Of a DNA stretch of 39,981 nt, positions 6,514 to 14,485 are shown in pieces. The number at the start of each line of letters is the position of its first letter. Within the stretch, counting starts at the first letter, position 1. The notes under the pieces are model-generated. The model had not been told where the DNA came from and ran no database searches. It saw only the letters and a list, made by a program, of their open reading frames with translations. Origin of the DNA: Eubacterium sp. CAG:251 (GTDB taxonomy: Bacteria > Bacillota > Clostridia > Oscillospirales > Acutalibacteraceae). Location of the stretch: the NCBI GenBank assembly GCA_000436835.1, contig FR889112.1:1-39981 (forward strand). The letters are read 5' to 3'. Made by a program: the position numbers and the translations under genes.

Positions 6514-8250
6514 ATGAAAAAAATTCAGTTATTAACTTCAATCATATTAACATTATTAATGATTATTGCACCGCAAAGCATTGCGCTTGCGGCAGATGAC
6601 AGCTCTCAGGCATCGGCTGTAAGCCTTATTTCCGACGGCTTTTCCATTGATAAAAAGGCAATTTATGCAGGAGATACATTTAAACTTAAATATAAAATAA
6701 AGAATACAAATTCAAAATTAGACGTTAAAAATCTTAATATGCGCTTATCGGGCGGAGATACATTTACCGTTGCAAACGACGTGGATACCATTTATTCCCC
6801 TTCACTTTCAAAAGGTGCAAGCGCACAGTTTAGCAAGAACTTTTATGTAAGTGCAGGTGCAAGCGCAGGTATGTACCCTATCACAATCAGCGCAACATAC
6901 GAGTATACCGAGGACGGAGAAACAACGAGCGGCACAGCGGAATTTTCATACACCGTTCAGGTTTTACAAGGCACGACTCATAGTGCCGGCAGCAGCCCAA
7001 GTCTTGTGGCAAGTTTTGGCGTAAGCAAGGCTAATTTAACGGCAGGCGATAATTTCAAGCTTAATTTCAAACTTTCGAACAAGAGTGCACAGTACAACGT
7101 CAATAACGTAAACATCAAGCTTGCAGGCGGTGATGCATTTTCAATTGCAAGCGATGTTGACACAATTTATAAATCAAAAATCAATAAGGCTTCAAGTGCA
7201 AATTTTTCTAAGCAATTTATTTGTAACAAAGGAATTCCAGGCGGAATGTATCCTATCACGGCAAGTGTGACATACGAATATGTCGTAAACGGAGAAAAGC
7301 AGCAAGGCACGGCGGAATTCACCTTCAGCATCAAAGTTATTTCAAAGAAAAGATCTAAAAAAGCAAGTGAATTAACTCCTCAGCTTATTGTTTCAAGTTT
7401 TAGCTATGGCAAGGAGTCAGTTTCAGGCGGTAAAGAATTCACTTTAAGTTTTAATATCAAAAATAATTCATCATCAATAAAGGCGCAAAACGTTCTTATT
7501 AAGCTTGCAGGCGGTGACAGTTTTGTTGTTGCAGACGGAACAGATACAATTTCAATTAAATCAATTAAGCCGAATGCAACAGTAAAAGTCAGCAAAAAAT
7601 TCAATTGCTTAAGCACGGCTACATCAGGCGTTTATCCTATTACCGCTACTGTATCATACGAATATATAGAAGGCGGCAAGCAAAGCGGTTCTAGCGATTT
7701 AACAATGAGTATACCGGTTGTTCAGCCTGACAAGGTGCAATTCCAGCAAATCGCTCTTGCCGACAAAACAATAAATGTCAGCGAGGAAAACGATTGTGCA
7801 TTCCAAGTAATAAATATGGGTCAAACAAAACTTTCAAACGGTACAGTCAAACTTCTCAACGAAAAAGGCAAAGAGATAAACAGCGCTTACATAGGTAACA
7901 TTGATGCAGGCGGACAGTTTGTAAGTAACTATACCCTTCCTGTTACATTTGATGAAACAGGAGATTACAAACTCACTCTTGTTTTTGAATATGAAAATGA
8001 GAATATGGACAAAAAATCTATTGAACAGGAATTCAAAGTAACAGTTCAAAAAGAGGAAGACCCATTTGACAAAACGGGTGAAAATCCTGAAGACAACGGC
8101 AAAGATGAAGAAGACCACAGCAATACAAAAAAAGTTATTTTAGGCTCGGTTATCGGCGGTGTTGCATTAATTGCCGTAATTGTAAGCACAATTGTTATTA
8201 AAAAGAAAAAGCACAAGAAAGGCAGTGTAAAGTTCGATGAAAAAATCTGA
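6514..8250 (+). CDS. Membrane-anchored extracellular protein with three to four CARDB/S-layer-like repeats, ABC partner
   Basis: 578 aa. A signal peptide (1-27) is followed by three clear beta-rich repeats of about 112 residues (about 38-150, 163-275, 288-400), each with LxGGDxF near its middle (from 78, 203, 331) and MYPIT or VYPIT later (from 120, 245, 373). A fourth, diverged copy spans about 408-512. After an acidic linker, one membrane segment (541-562) and the basic tail KKKKHKKG leave the repeats outside and a short tail in the cytoplasm. The repeats resemble CARDB/COG1361-type domains. AAAGGAGAAAAGTA precedes the ATG. The gene overlaps the permease gene by 14 nt, so the two are probably translationally coupled. 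It likely works as an external receptor or periplasmic-adaptor equivalent for the permease (inference). Confidence 0.8.
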   Translation: MKKIQLLTSIILTLLMIIAPQSIALAADDSSQASAVSLISDGFSIDKKAIYAGDTFKLKYKIKNTNSKLDVKNLNMRLSGGDTFTVANDVDTIYSPSLSKGASAQFSKNFYVSAGASAGMYPITISATYEYTEDGETTSGTAEFSYTVQVLQGTTHSAGSSPSLVASFGVSKANLTAGDNFKLNFKLSNKSAQYNVNNVNIKLAGGDAFSIASDVDTIYKSKINKASSANFSKQFICNKGIPGGMYPITASVTYEYVVNGEKQQGTAEFTFSIKVISKKRSKKASELTPQLIVSSFSYGKESVSGGKEFTLSFNIKNNSSSIKAQNVLIKLAGGDSFVVADGTDTISIKSIKPNATVKVSKKFNCLSTATSGVYPITATVSYEYIEGGKQSGSSDLTMSIPVVQPDKVQFQQIALADKTINVSEENDCAFQVINMGQTKLSNGTVKLLNEKGKEINSAYIGNIDAGGQFVSNYTLPVTFDETGDYKLTLVFEYENENMDKKSIEQEFKVTVQKEEDPFDKTGENPEDNGKDEEDHSNTKKVILGSVIGGVALIAVIVSTIVIKKKKHKKGSVKFDEKI

Positions 8251-9637
8251 CCTCTTTGCAATGGCTTGGCAAAACCTGCGAAATCGAAGAACGAGGACAA
8301 GGCTCACAATTGCAGGCGTGGTTGTAGGCACTTGTGCAATTATAATAATGGTTTCAATCGGCGTAGGCATTGATAAAATGATTACCTCACAGTATCAGTC
8401 TGATTCAACGCTTAACAAAATTACCGTTTACCCAATGGGAGATTATACGAACGATTCGGGAGAGGTACAAAAGGAAATGCCGTTTGACGACAAGGCAGTA
8501 AATTACTTTTCCAAGCTTAATAATGTTAAAACGGTTGTACCAACTCTTGAAATAAGCTCATACATCAACATTTCACACGGAAAATATACATATAACAGCT
8601 CTGTATACGGTATTCCGCTTAAAGAAATGGAAATGCTTGGCTATAAAACCGACCAAGGCGGTTTTGATAAGTACAGGGATAAGAATGCAGCCTTATTCGG
8701 AAATCAAATAATACAATTTTTTTCAGACAGTCAGGGCAACAATCCGAAATACAAATATGATGAAAACTATAACATCAGCGAGAGTGAGTTTGATTTTATG
8801 AAGGACACCTTTACCTTCTGCGCAAAAAATCAAAACAGTGACTCCGAAGGCGGCAACTATTCTCTCACTCAAGAAAATGGCAATGACGAAAGTTCAACCG
8901 GTTCATCATCTCAGCCGTCAAACGGCGGCACGCAAAGGTTTAATGTTATAGGTACATTAAAAAAGGCAAGCAACGACTCTGAGGCAGCAACGGCAATTTA
9001 TATTGACCTTGATTTGGCAAAGCAAATTGTCAATGAAAGCATCAGATTAAGCAATATAAGAAACTACAAATTAACATATTCCTCAATTAACGTTTATTGC
9101 AATGACTCAAAGGATGTTGCGGCGGTAAAAAAGGAAATCCAAGATAAAGGCTACAGTTGTTCAACAGACGACGAAGGATTGCAAGAGCAAAAAAAGGTAA
9201 TGCGAGTTGTTCAGCTCATCTTAGGTGCTATCGGTGCGGTTTCAATGTTCGTTGCGGCATTCGGCATCAGCAACACTATGGTTATGAGTGTTTTTGAGCG
9301 TACAAAGGAAATCGGCATTATGAAGGTTCTCGGCTGTGACATTAAGGATATCAAGGATATGTTCCTTTATGAAGCAGGAATTATCGGGCTTTTCGGCGGA
9401 ACGATAGGAATAATCATAAGTTATATCATTTCAATTATTGCAAACCTTGTTGCCAAAAAGGTAATGAGTGGTATGATTGACACAAGTATGGGTGCAAAAA
9501 TTTGCGTATCGTCAATTCCGTTATGGCTTGCGCTTTTAGGCATTGCCTTTTCAGTCGGAGTGGGTGTGCTTGCAGGTCTTTCCCCTGCTAACAAGAGCAT
9601 TAAGGTAAGCGCACTTACAGCGATACATAACGAATAA
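8237..9637 (+). CDS. MacB/FtsX-type ABC transporter permease
   Basis: 466 aa. The N-terminus has the family-typical run AMAWQNLRNRRTRTRLTIAG followed by TM1 (about 25-45). A large extracellular MacB-type domain (about 50-320) has a Ser/Gly/Asn-rich low-complexity insert (SEGGNYSLTQENGNDESS). Three more membrane segments follow (about 325-350, 372-405, 430-455), with the coupling motif VFERTKEIGIMKVLGC between TM2 and TM3, typical of FtsX permeases. The start lies inside the upstream gene; AAGAAAGGCAG is the likely ribosome site. With the ATPase at 5806 it would form a homodimeric type VII ABC system. The operon ends at the terminator at 9681. Confidence 0.9.
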   Translation: MKKSDLFAMAWQNLRNRRTRTRLTIAGVVVGTCAIIIMVSIGVGIDKMITSQYQSDSTLNKITVYPMGDYTNDSGEVQKEMPFDDKAVNYFSKLNNVKTVVPTLEISSYINISHGKYTYNSSVYGIPLKEMEMLGYKTDQGGFDKYRDKNAALFGNQIIQFFSDSQGNNPKYKYDENYNISESEFDFMKDTFTFCAKNQNSDSEGGNYSLTQENGNDESSTGSSSQPSNGGTQRFNVIGTLKKASNDSEAATAIYIDLDLAKQIVNESIRLSNIRNYKLTYSSINVYCNDSKDVAAVKKEIQDKGYSCSTDDEGLQEQKKVMRVVQLILGAIGAVSMFVAAFGISNTMVMSVFERTKEIGIMKVLGCDIKDIKDMFLYEAGIIGLFGGTIGIIISYIISIIANLVAKKVMSGMIDTSMGAKICVSSIPLWLALLGIAFSVGVGVLAGLSPANKSIKVSALTAIHNE

Positions 9638-9680
9638 GAGCTATTTATGCAATAATTCATAAAATTAAACAAAGATAGCA

Positions 9681-9712
9681 AAAAAGCCTTGCGTATGCAA
9701 GGCTTTTTCTAT
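9681..9712 (+). terminator. Terminator of the ABC operon
   Basis: AAAAAGCCTTGC (9681-9692) and GCAAGGCTTTTT (9697-9708) form a 12-bp stem with a GTAT loop and U-rich tail. Confidence 0.88.
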
Positions 9713-10128
9713 ACGCCGACAGACTTCGAGAAAGCGAGATAAATTTCGTATTTTGCGAGTGGGTGCTGTACGTGGGTACTGCCCCCGAGCAAAAGACGGA
9801 AAGCGCCAAAAATTGCAAAGACTCGATGTCCTTGCAATTTTTCCAATCCATCCGAGTGCAACAAGTTGCACCCACCTCCCTTTACACAAGAGAGGCAAAA
9901 AGGGTTATTTATTTTTATTAGGCGCGTTTTAGCCACTTTATCGAATGTCTAAAAACGATATGTAACTTGCGCTTCACTATATTGATTTAACCGAAGCGAG
10001 TTGGTAGCGATACCAAGCCGTTGCGAGGACGTTTACAACCGAGCAGGCGACTTGAGCGTGACTCGTTTCGCAAAGGAGGAGCAGTGGAATGAGTGCGAGG
10101 TGACTTTCTGATTAAATATAAAATGAAA
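9709..10128. repeat. Repeat-rich non-coding block
   Basis: About 420 bp without a believable gene. It contains near-tandem GTGGGTGCTGTAC/GTGGGTACTG (from about 9759), an 11-bp inverted repeat AAAAATTGCAA/TTGCAATTTTT (9808-9842), the palindrome GTGCAACAAGTTGCAC, a CCTCC/GGAGG-type hairpin near 9870-9895, the element TTTAGCCACTTTATCGA (9928-9944, found inverted at 39947-39963), and CGATATGTAACTTGCG (9956-9971, repeated at 10140-10155). Small overlapping minus-strand frames here are Cys/Arg/Ser-rich and look like translations of the repeat. I see no promoter or ribosome site that would support a gene. Confidence 0.6.
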
Positions 10129-10160
10129 GTCGCCGCAAGCGATATGTAACTTGCGACGAC
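10121..10160 (-). terminator. Terminator of tRNA-Arg
   Basis: Arms 10129-10139 and 10150-10160 pair over 11 bp. On the - strand the only imperfection is a U-G wobble, whereas on the + strand it is a C-A mismatch. This supports use on the - strand, where ACTTTCATTTT follows. It begins 2 nt after the tRNA CCA end. The loop carries a 16-bp sequence repeated at 9956. Confidence 0.7.
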
Positions 10161-10161
10161 G

Positions 10162-10237
10162 TGGTCTGCCCGGAGAGATTCGAACTCTCGGTCTTTAGAA
10201 TCGGAATCTAATGCATTAGCCACTGTGCTACGGGCAG
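10162..10237 (-). tRNA. tRNA-Arg (anticodon CCG)
   Basis: 76 nt including encoded CCA. Acceptor arms CTGCCCG/CGGGCAG, discriminator A, anticodon stem TTAGA/TCTAA around the 7-nt loop TTCCGAT (anticodon CCG, reads CGG), and T-arm GAGAG-TTCGAAT-CTCTC. Cloverleaf is complete, with one C-A mismatch at the end of the D stem. No clear promoter is seen at the right distance; it may be read from an upstream - strand promoter. Confidence 0.96.
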
Positions 10238-10255
10238 AAATATATTATTGTTACT

Positions 10256-10324
10256 ATTCGGGCAACGCAAATCTCGTTCGCATTGCCCGAATTATATTTT
10301 TTCAGGAATGCCGTTTTTGGCATT
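10256..10324. repeat. Two hairpin-forming dyads between tRNA-Arg and the GH51 gene
   Basis: The larger dyad has 13-bp arms, ATTCGGGCAACGC (10256-10268) and GCATTGCCCGAAT (10280-10292), with one mismatch that becomes a U-G pair on the - strand. The smaller is AATGCC/GGCATT (10307-10324) around GTTTTT. They may serve as the 3' end of the GH51 transcript, but the U-tract is poor on the - strand. Confidence 0.4.
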
Positions 10325-10344
10325 TCTTTTGTTTTTAAATAAAA

Positions 10345-11838
10345 TCACATTTTTTTCAATCTGATAACATTCCAGCTAAACGGCTTAATTTGGGCTGTAA
10401 GCGTTTTATTGTCAAACTCAGGCAATGGATTGTTGTGCGGTTTAACAAAAGGATTTTCAAACGAATTGACGTCGTTTTTATCATATCCGTCCATTGAAAT
10501 AAATTCAAAAGGCTTATATCCATCAAAATCAAGAAGGTTCACATCAAGCGTCATACCCTCGTTCATTGACTTATTAACGCAGAAAACAGTCATTTCCTCG
10601 TTTTCCTCATCAAAGGTCGCAATTGACTCAAGGAAAGGTACGTCGGTGTAAGCCTTGCAGTCATACTTAGGGCTTGAAATAATAGGATTAAGCGCAACGC
10701 CTCTGCCAAAATTGCTTAAATGCTCAAAAGGATAAAAAATTGTTTGCGCAAATATTCCTCCGCCTGTTTGGGTGAAAATAGGAGCAATAACATTAACAAG
10801 CTGAGCAAGGCAAGCAATTTTAATCCTATCGCAATGGCGAAGAAATGTTATAAGCATCGAACCGACAAGAAGTGCATCCTCAAAATTATAAATATCTTCA
10901 AGCCTTGGCGGTGCAATTGACCATCTTTCATAAGGTGCATTATTTGAATGATACCAAACATTCCATTCATCAAAGGAAAGCATCATAGTCTTTTTAGAAT
11001 GTTTCTTTGCCTTAATATAATCGCAAACGCAGGTGACGGTATGTATAAATTCCTCAAGCTGAAGAGTGTATGAAAGATAACTCATAGTATCGCCGTCGTG
11101 GTTGCCGTAATATTGGTGAAGCGAAACATAGTCAACGCTGTCATAAGCAATATCGAGTGATTCAGCCTCCCACTGACCGAAAGTCTTTGAATTAACGCTT
11201 GAAGAGCCGCAAAGCACGGTTTCAATAGTAGGGTCGGTCCACTTCATCATTTTTGAAGCTTCAAGAGCAACCCTGCCATATTCAGTCGCAGTCTTAGCTC
11301 CCATCTGCCAAGCGCCGTCCATCTCGTTGCCAAGACACCAAAGTTTGACATCCCAAGGCTCGTCATATCCGTGCTTTTTTCTTAAATCCGACCACGCAGA
11401 GCCTGATTTATGATTAGTATATTCCACAAGATTTCTCGCTTCGTCAGCGCCTCGAGTGCCAAGGTTTACTGCCATCATACATTCGGTATTCGCTTTTTTA
11501 CACCATTTCATAAACTCATTTGTTCCGAAATAGTTAGGCTCAGTAGTGCCCCAAGCAAGGTCAAGACGTTTAGGTCTTTTTTCAACAGGGCCGACACCGT
11601 CCTCCCAATTATAGCCTGAAACGAAGTTACCGCCGGGATAGCGAACGATAGGCACATTAAGCTTTTTAACAAGGTCTATAACGTCACCTCTAAAGCCGTC
11701 CTCATCCGCTGTCGGGTGATCAGGTTCATATATTCCGCCATAAACGGCACGGCCGAGATGCTCAATAAATGAGCCGTAAATTCTTTTGTCAATCTCGCCT
11801 ATTTTAAATTCCTTTGCAAGAGTAATTTTCGCCTTCAT
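10345..11838 (-). CDS. abfA: GH51 alpha-N-arabinofuranosidase
   Basis: 497 aa, normal for intracellular GH51 enzymes, with no signal peptide. It removes terminal alpha-L-arabinofuranosyl residues from arabinoxylan- or arabinan-derived oligosaccharides that have been taken up. The (beta/alpha)8 barrel carries the acid/base Glu172 in CLGNEMDG and the nucleophile Glu291 in LSFDEWNVWYH. RYPGGNFVSGYNWEDGVGP near residue 66 is another family hallmark. The C-terminal beta-domain starts near 385. AAGGAGAAAAATTA precedes the ATG, which overlaps the EamA stop by one base (TAATG), so expression is probably coupled to that transporter. Confidence 0.96.
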   Translation of the reverse strand: MKAKITLAKEFKIGEIDKRIYGSFIEHLGRAVYGGIYEPDHPTADEDGFRGDVIDLVKKLNVPIVRYPGGNFVSGYNWEDGVGPVEKRPKRLDLAWGTTEPNYFGTNEFMKWCKKANTECMMAVNLGTRGADEARNLVEYTNHKSGSAWSDLRKKHGYDEPWDVKLWCLGNEMDGAWQMGAKTATEYGRVALEASKMMKWTDPTIETVLCGSSSVNSKTFGQWEAESLDIAYDSVDYVSLHQYYGNHDGDTMSYLSYTLQLEEFIHTVTCVCDYIKAKKHSKKTMMLSFDEWNVWYHSNNAPYERWSIAPPRLEDIYNFEDALLVGSMLITFLRHCDRIKIACLAQLVNVIAPIFTQTGGGIFAQTIFYPFEHLSNFGRGVALNPIISSPKYDCKAYTDVPFLESIATFDEENEEMTVFCVNKSMNEGMTLDVNLLDFDGYKPFEFISMDGYDKNDVNSFENPFVKPHNNPLPEFDNKTLTAQIKPFSWNVIRLKKM

Positions 11839-12800
11839 TAATTTTTCTCCTTTTCAATATTTTTGTGTTTTTTAAGCTTATCTATATTCAAATTCACACA
11901 TAAAATACCGAGGCAAACAAGAACAAGTGCTATAATTGTAAGCCATAATTGCTGTGAAAGATGCTCCTTAAGAATAATTGACGACAATGCAAATCCGAAA
12001 ACAGGAGTCATAAAACCGAAAACGGAAACACTTGAAACATCATTATATTTAAGCAAAATTCCCCAAATTGTATATGCGCAAGCAGAAAGAAGCGCAAGAT
12101 AAATTACAACGCCAAAAGCCGGAAGAGAAGTAACCTTAAACCTGCCTCCAAAAATAAGGCCTGCCAAAATCATAACAGCGCCACCGAGCATAAACTGATA
12201 TCCGCTCAAGGCAACAGGGCTTTCGCTTTTTGAATATCTGCTGACAAGTACACTTGAAAATGCATAAGAAAGCGCAGATAGAATAATAAATCCCTCTCCG
12301 TTAAATGCAAATGAGCCGACTTGAGAACCGGAGGTGATATTTATAAGCACAACACCAACAAATCCTATTATACAGCCGATGATTTTATTTATTGTCAGCT
12401 TCTCCTGCTTGAAAATAAGGCAGGAAATAAGCACGGCAAAGAATACGCTTGTAGAATCTAAAATCGAGCTTTTTGAGCCGGTAGTGTGCGCCAATCCTAT
12501 ATAGAAAAATACATATTGCATAACTGTTTGGAAAACGGCAAGAACTGCCACATTATTCCAATTTTCCTTTTTCTTAATCACAATAAATTTATCGGCAAAA
12601 ATGCTGCCCAAAAGAATTGTGAAAAAGCCTGCCAGGAAAAATCTGATGCCTGCAAAAAGAATTTGCGATGATGTATCGCTGCCGGCTATATTCAGAAAAT
12701 TGTATCCTATTTTAATAACAGGAAATGCACTTCCCCACAATGCACAGCAAAGCATTGCGGCAAGCGCAACATTTATTTTTTTAGTAAATATTTTTTTCAT
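11838..12800 (-). CDS. EamA/DMT-family transporter
   Basis: 320 aa integral membrane protein with about ten membrane segments in two EamA repeats (about 10-150 and 165-305). Each repeat has the family pattern of a small-residue-rich first helix (ALWGSAFPVIKIGY; ALSYAFSSVLVSRYSKSESP). The C-terminus is Lys/Glu-rich and cytoplasmic. DMT proteins export or import small metabolites such as amino acids, purines or sugars; the substrate cannot be told. It shares an operon with the GH51 gene by a 1-nt overlap. The ribosome site is a modest AAAGGC. Confidence 0.85.
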   Translation of the reverse strand: MKKIFTKKINVALAAMLCCALWGSAFPVIKIGYNFLNIAGSDTSSQILFAGIRFFLAGFFTILLGSIFADKFIVIKKKENWNNVAVLAVFQTVMQYVFFYIGLAHTTGSKSSILDSTSVFFAVLISCLIFKQEKLTINKIIGCIIGFVGVVLINITSGSQVGSFAFNGEGFIILSALSYAFSSVLVSRYSKSESPVALSGYQFMLGGAVMILAGLIFGGRFKVTSLPAFGVVIYLALLSACAYTIWGILLKYNDVSSVSVFGFMTPVFGFALSSIILKEHLSQQLWLTIIALVLVCLGILCVNLNIDKLKKHKNIEKEKN

Positions 12801-12828
12801 TTTATTATGCCTTTAAAATTTCAAATTT

Positions 12829-12845
12829 ATTTGTCGACGACAAAT
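12829..12845. promoter_or_regulatory. 17-bp palindrome between dut and the EamA gene
   Basis: ATTTGTCG-A-CGACAAAT is a perfect dyad with a single central base, 29 bp upstream of the EamA start. It may be an operator or a minimal 3' hairpin for dut. No convincing promoter is visible beside it. Confidence 0.35.
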
Positions 12846-12865
12846 GTCCGCCTTTTTGTTAAAAT

Positions 12866-13375
12866 TTATTTTGTTGTGCTTCCGAAGCCGCCGTCACGAA
12901 CACCGTCGGCCTCATCATCAACAGTAATACCGAACTGAGTAAAAATACCCTGAGCAAATCCATCGCCTGCCGCAACTTCAGCCTTATGACCGTCATCGTG
13001 GGCGTCACAGCTTATTTTAATCATAATATGACCCTCGTTTGAGGAATTATAATAATCCGAATCAATAATTCCGACTGTATTGTCAAGCTGACAGCGATGC
13101 TTAAAACCGAGACCTGAACGTGGATAAATTGAAAGAACCCAGCCTTCGTCAATTTTTGAGCGAATACCTGTCGGAACAAGAGTCGATTTTCCTTTTTCAA
13201 AGCAAATGTTTGCCGGAGCATAAAAGTCATATCCTGCCGAGCCTGTTGTTGCTCTTTTAGGAAGTTTAATGCTGTCATACACAGCCTTTACGTCATTTGT
13301 ATCAGGGAAATTTTTAAGCCAATCTTTTTCAAACTGCTCAAAGGAAACCTTTTCAAATTTAGCTATTTTCATCAT
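12866..13375 (-). CDS. dut: dUTP diphosphatase (dUTPase, trimeric family)
   Basis: 169 aa; hydrolyses dUTP to dUMP and pyrophosphate, keeping uracil out of DNA and feeding dTMP synthesis. The five dUTPase motifs are in order: GSAGYDFYAP (1), YPRSGLGFKH (2), NTVGIIDSDYYN (3), AAGDGFAQGIF (4) and RDGGFGSTTK (5). It is longer than typical 145-150 aa enzymes because of an N-terminal extension of about 45 residues before motif 1 (including FEQFEKDWLKNF) and a longer loop after motif 3. A possible promoter is TTGTTT/TAAGAT at 13407-13435 (- strand, 17-bp spacer). AAAGGATTG precedes the start; the second codon is also ATG. Confidence 0.93.
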   Translation of the reverse strand: MMKIAKFEKVSFEQFEKDWLKNFPDTNDVKAVYDSIKLPKRATTGSAGYDFYAPANICFEKGKSTLVPTGIRSKIDEGWVLSIYPRSGLGFKHRCQLDNTVGIIDSDYYNSSNEGHIMIKISCDAHDDGHKAEVAAGDGFAQGIFTQFGITVDDEADGVRDGGFGSTTK

Positions 13376-13429
13376 TTATTATCAATCCTTTATATGCTTT
13401 TTAATTATCTTAACACATATAAAAAAATA

Positions 13430-13485
13430 AAACAATCTTATTTTCATTCTCTTTTTAAAAAAATAAGAAATTAATAAGATTGTTT
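13430..13485. terminator. Inverted repeat between mazF and dut, possible terminator
   Basis: AAACAATCTTA (13430-13440) and TAAGATTGTTT (13475-13485) are perfect 11-bp arms with a 34-bp, A/T-rich loop. On the - strand TATTTTTTTAT follows the stem. The long loop makes it an unusual terminator, and it overlaps the possible dut -35 box. Confidence 0.4.
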
Positions 13486-13526
13486 GAAAAATCAAGTATT
13501 TTTATTGTTATATTCAATAATACTGT

Positions 13527-13868
13527 TTATAATCCGAAGCTTACTGTTAATGCGTGGTCGACCTTGCCCATATCCGTATTATCAAGGCTTCCCATTTTTT
13601 CCTTAAGTCGCCTTTTGTCTATTGTTCTCACTTGTTCCAAAAGCACAACGCTGTCCTTTGCAAGTCCGCAATTGCCTGCATCAACCTCAATATGCGTTGG
13701 AAGTGCATTTTTATCCTTTTGCGATGTAATAGCAGCGGCAATAACGGTCGGTGAAAACTTATTTCCCACGTCATTTTGAACTATCAAAACAGGTCTTACT
13801 CCGCCCTGTTCACTGCCTACAACGGGACTAAGGTCTGCATAGTAAATTTCGCCTCGTTTAATAAGCAA
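13527..13868 (-). CDS. mazF: MazF/EndoA-type mRNA interferase toxin, no antitoxin nearby
   Basis: 113 aa, PemK/MazF family endoribonuclease that cuts single-stranded mRNA at short motifs. The core reads KRGEIYYADLSPVVGSEQGG, then VRPVLIVQND with the catalytic-region Arg, SPTVIAAAITSQ with the conserved Thr, and LLEQVRTIDKRRL; all family hallmarks are kept. I choose the TTG at 13868: AAAGGTG lies 8 nt upstream, and the protein then begins MLIKRGEIYYADL like its relatives. A GTG nine bases earlier sits only 2 nt from that site. Clostridial EndoA normally follows its antitoxin gene; here the preceding 170 bp on this strand hold none. It has its own promoter at 13962-13990. Confidence 0.9.
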   Translation of the reverse strand: MLIKRGEIYYADLSPVVGSEQGGVRPVLIVQNDVGNKFSPTVIAAAITSQKDKNALPTHIEVDAGNCGLAKDSVVLLEQVRTIDKRRLKEKMGSLDNTDMGKVDHALTVSFGL

Positions 13869-13961
13869 AATAATCACACCTTTGTACTGTTAAATATCTT
13901 TAAGGCTTTACCTTACGTTATTATGATTACCTGATTTAATCATTTTTAAACATCACATTCC

Positions 13962-13990
13962 ATTATATGTAAATAAAAATATTATGGCAA
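13962..13990 (-). promoter_or_regulatory. Sigma-A promoter of mazF
   Basis: TTGCCA (complement of 13985-13990) and TATAAT (complement of 13962-13967), 17-bp spacer. The transcript would have a leader of about 88 nt with no antitoxin frame in it. Confidence 0.7.
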
Positions 13991-14044
13991 AAAAGAATAT
14001 TAAACATAGAATAAAGAGTAAATCTATACAGAAAGGTGAATTTT

Positions 14045-14245
14045 ATGGAAAAATATACAGAGCTTTTTAAGCCCTCTTTTTTAAAAAACGAAATGCGTCC
14101 GGCTATTCCTGTTGACGCAACTCCGACCATGGCATATATACCGCTCCAGCTTGATTTAATGAGTTATGAAACAGACAAAGCACTCAACGCAGGCACGCTC
14201 TTTCCAACTCTTGATAAACCGTTTTTAGGCAGGAGGGCAAAATAA
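14045..14245 (+). CDS. cotJA: Spore coat protein CotJA
   Basis: 66 aa, normal for CotJA, a small protein of the inner spore coat made in the mother cell. The family signature is PTMAYIPLQLDLM followed by the spaced motif ALNAGTLFPTLDKPFLG at the C-terminus. AAAGGTG at 14032-14038 with 6-nt spacing sets the ATG at 14045; the in-frame GTG at 14036 lies inside that ribosome site. CATAGAATA at 14005-14013 resembles a sporulation sigma (E or K) -10 element, but I found no well-placed -35. The stop overlaps the cotJB start by one base. It implies that the organism or its ancestor forms spores. Confidence 0.9.
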   Translation: MEKYTELFKPSFLKNEMRPAIPVDATPTMAYIPLQLDLMSYETDKALNAGTLFPTLDKPFLGRRAK

Positions 14246-14484
14246 TGGAAAAGAAAAAGCTTTTAAAAAGACTTTCAGCCCTTGGCTTTGCAATGTATGA
14301 ATGCCGACTTTACTGTGACACCCACCCAAACGACACCGAAGCACTCCAAATGCTCAATGATTACAAGAGCAAGTACGAGGCAGTTAAGGCAGAATTTGAA
14401 AAGCAGTACGGTCCGCTGACTTTAAACGGCTTTAACAGCGACGAATGGCTTAAGGACCCATGGCCGTGGGACATCGTCGAATAA
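14245..14484 (+). CDS. cotJB: Spore coat protein CotJB
   Basis: 79 aa. The CotJB family pattern is seen as LGFAMYECRLYCDTHPNDTEAL, then FEKQYGPLTLNGF and the aromatic end DPWPWDIVE, so the protein is complete. AGGCAGGAGGGC lies just upstream inside cotJA. In Bacillus and many Clostridia cotJC, a manganese-catalase-like coat protein, follows directly; here a repeat (copy B) and a terminator follow and there is no cotJC in the window. The last codons and stop (GTCGAATAA) resemble the edge of that repeat read in reverse, so the repeat may reach into the gene. Confidence 0.9.
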   Translation: MEKKKLLKRLSALGFAMYECRLYCDTHPNDTEALQMLNDYKSKYEAVKAEFEKQYGPLTLNGFNSDEWLKDPWPWDIVE

Positions 14485-14485
14485 C

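Noticed and set aside
9657..9936. Overlapping minus-strand reading frames of 72-77 aa
   Set aside because: They run through the repeat block, have no ribosome sites, overlap each other in different frames, and read as Cys/Arg/Ser-rich low-complexity translations.
9987..10223. 78-aa minus-strand reading frame
   Set aside because: It includes most of tRNA-Arg; the stretch ALDSDSKDREFESLRADH is the translation of the tRNA itself, a familiar artefact.
13994..14013. Sigma-E or sigma-K promoter of cotJAB
   Set aside because: CATAGAATA resembles a -10 for these factors, but no -35 element lies at the proper distance, so it is only mentioned under cotJA.
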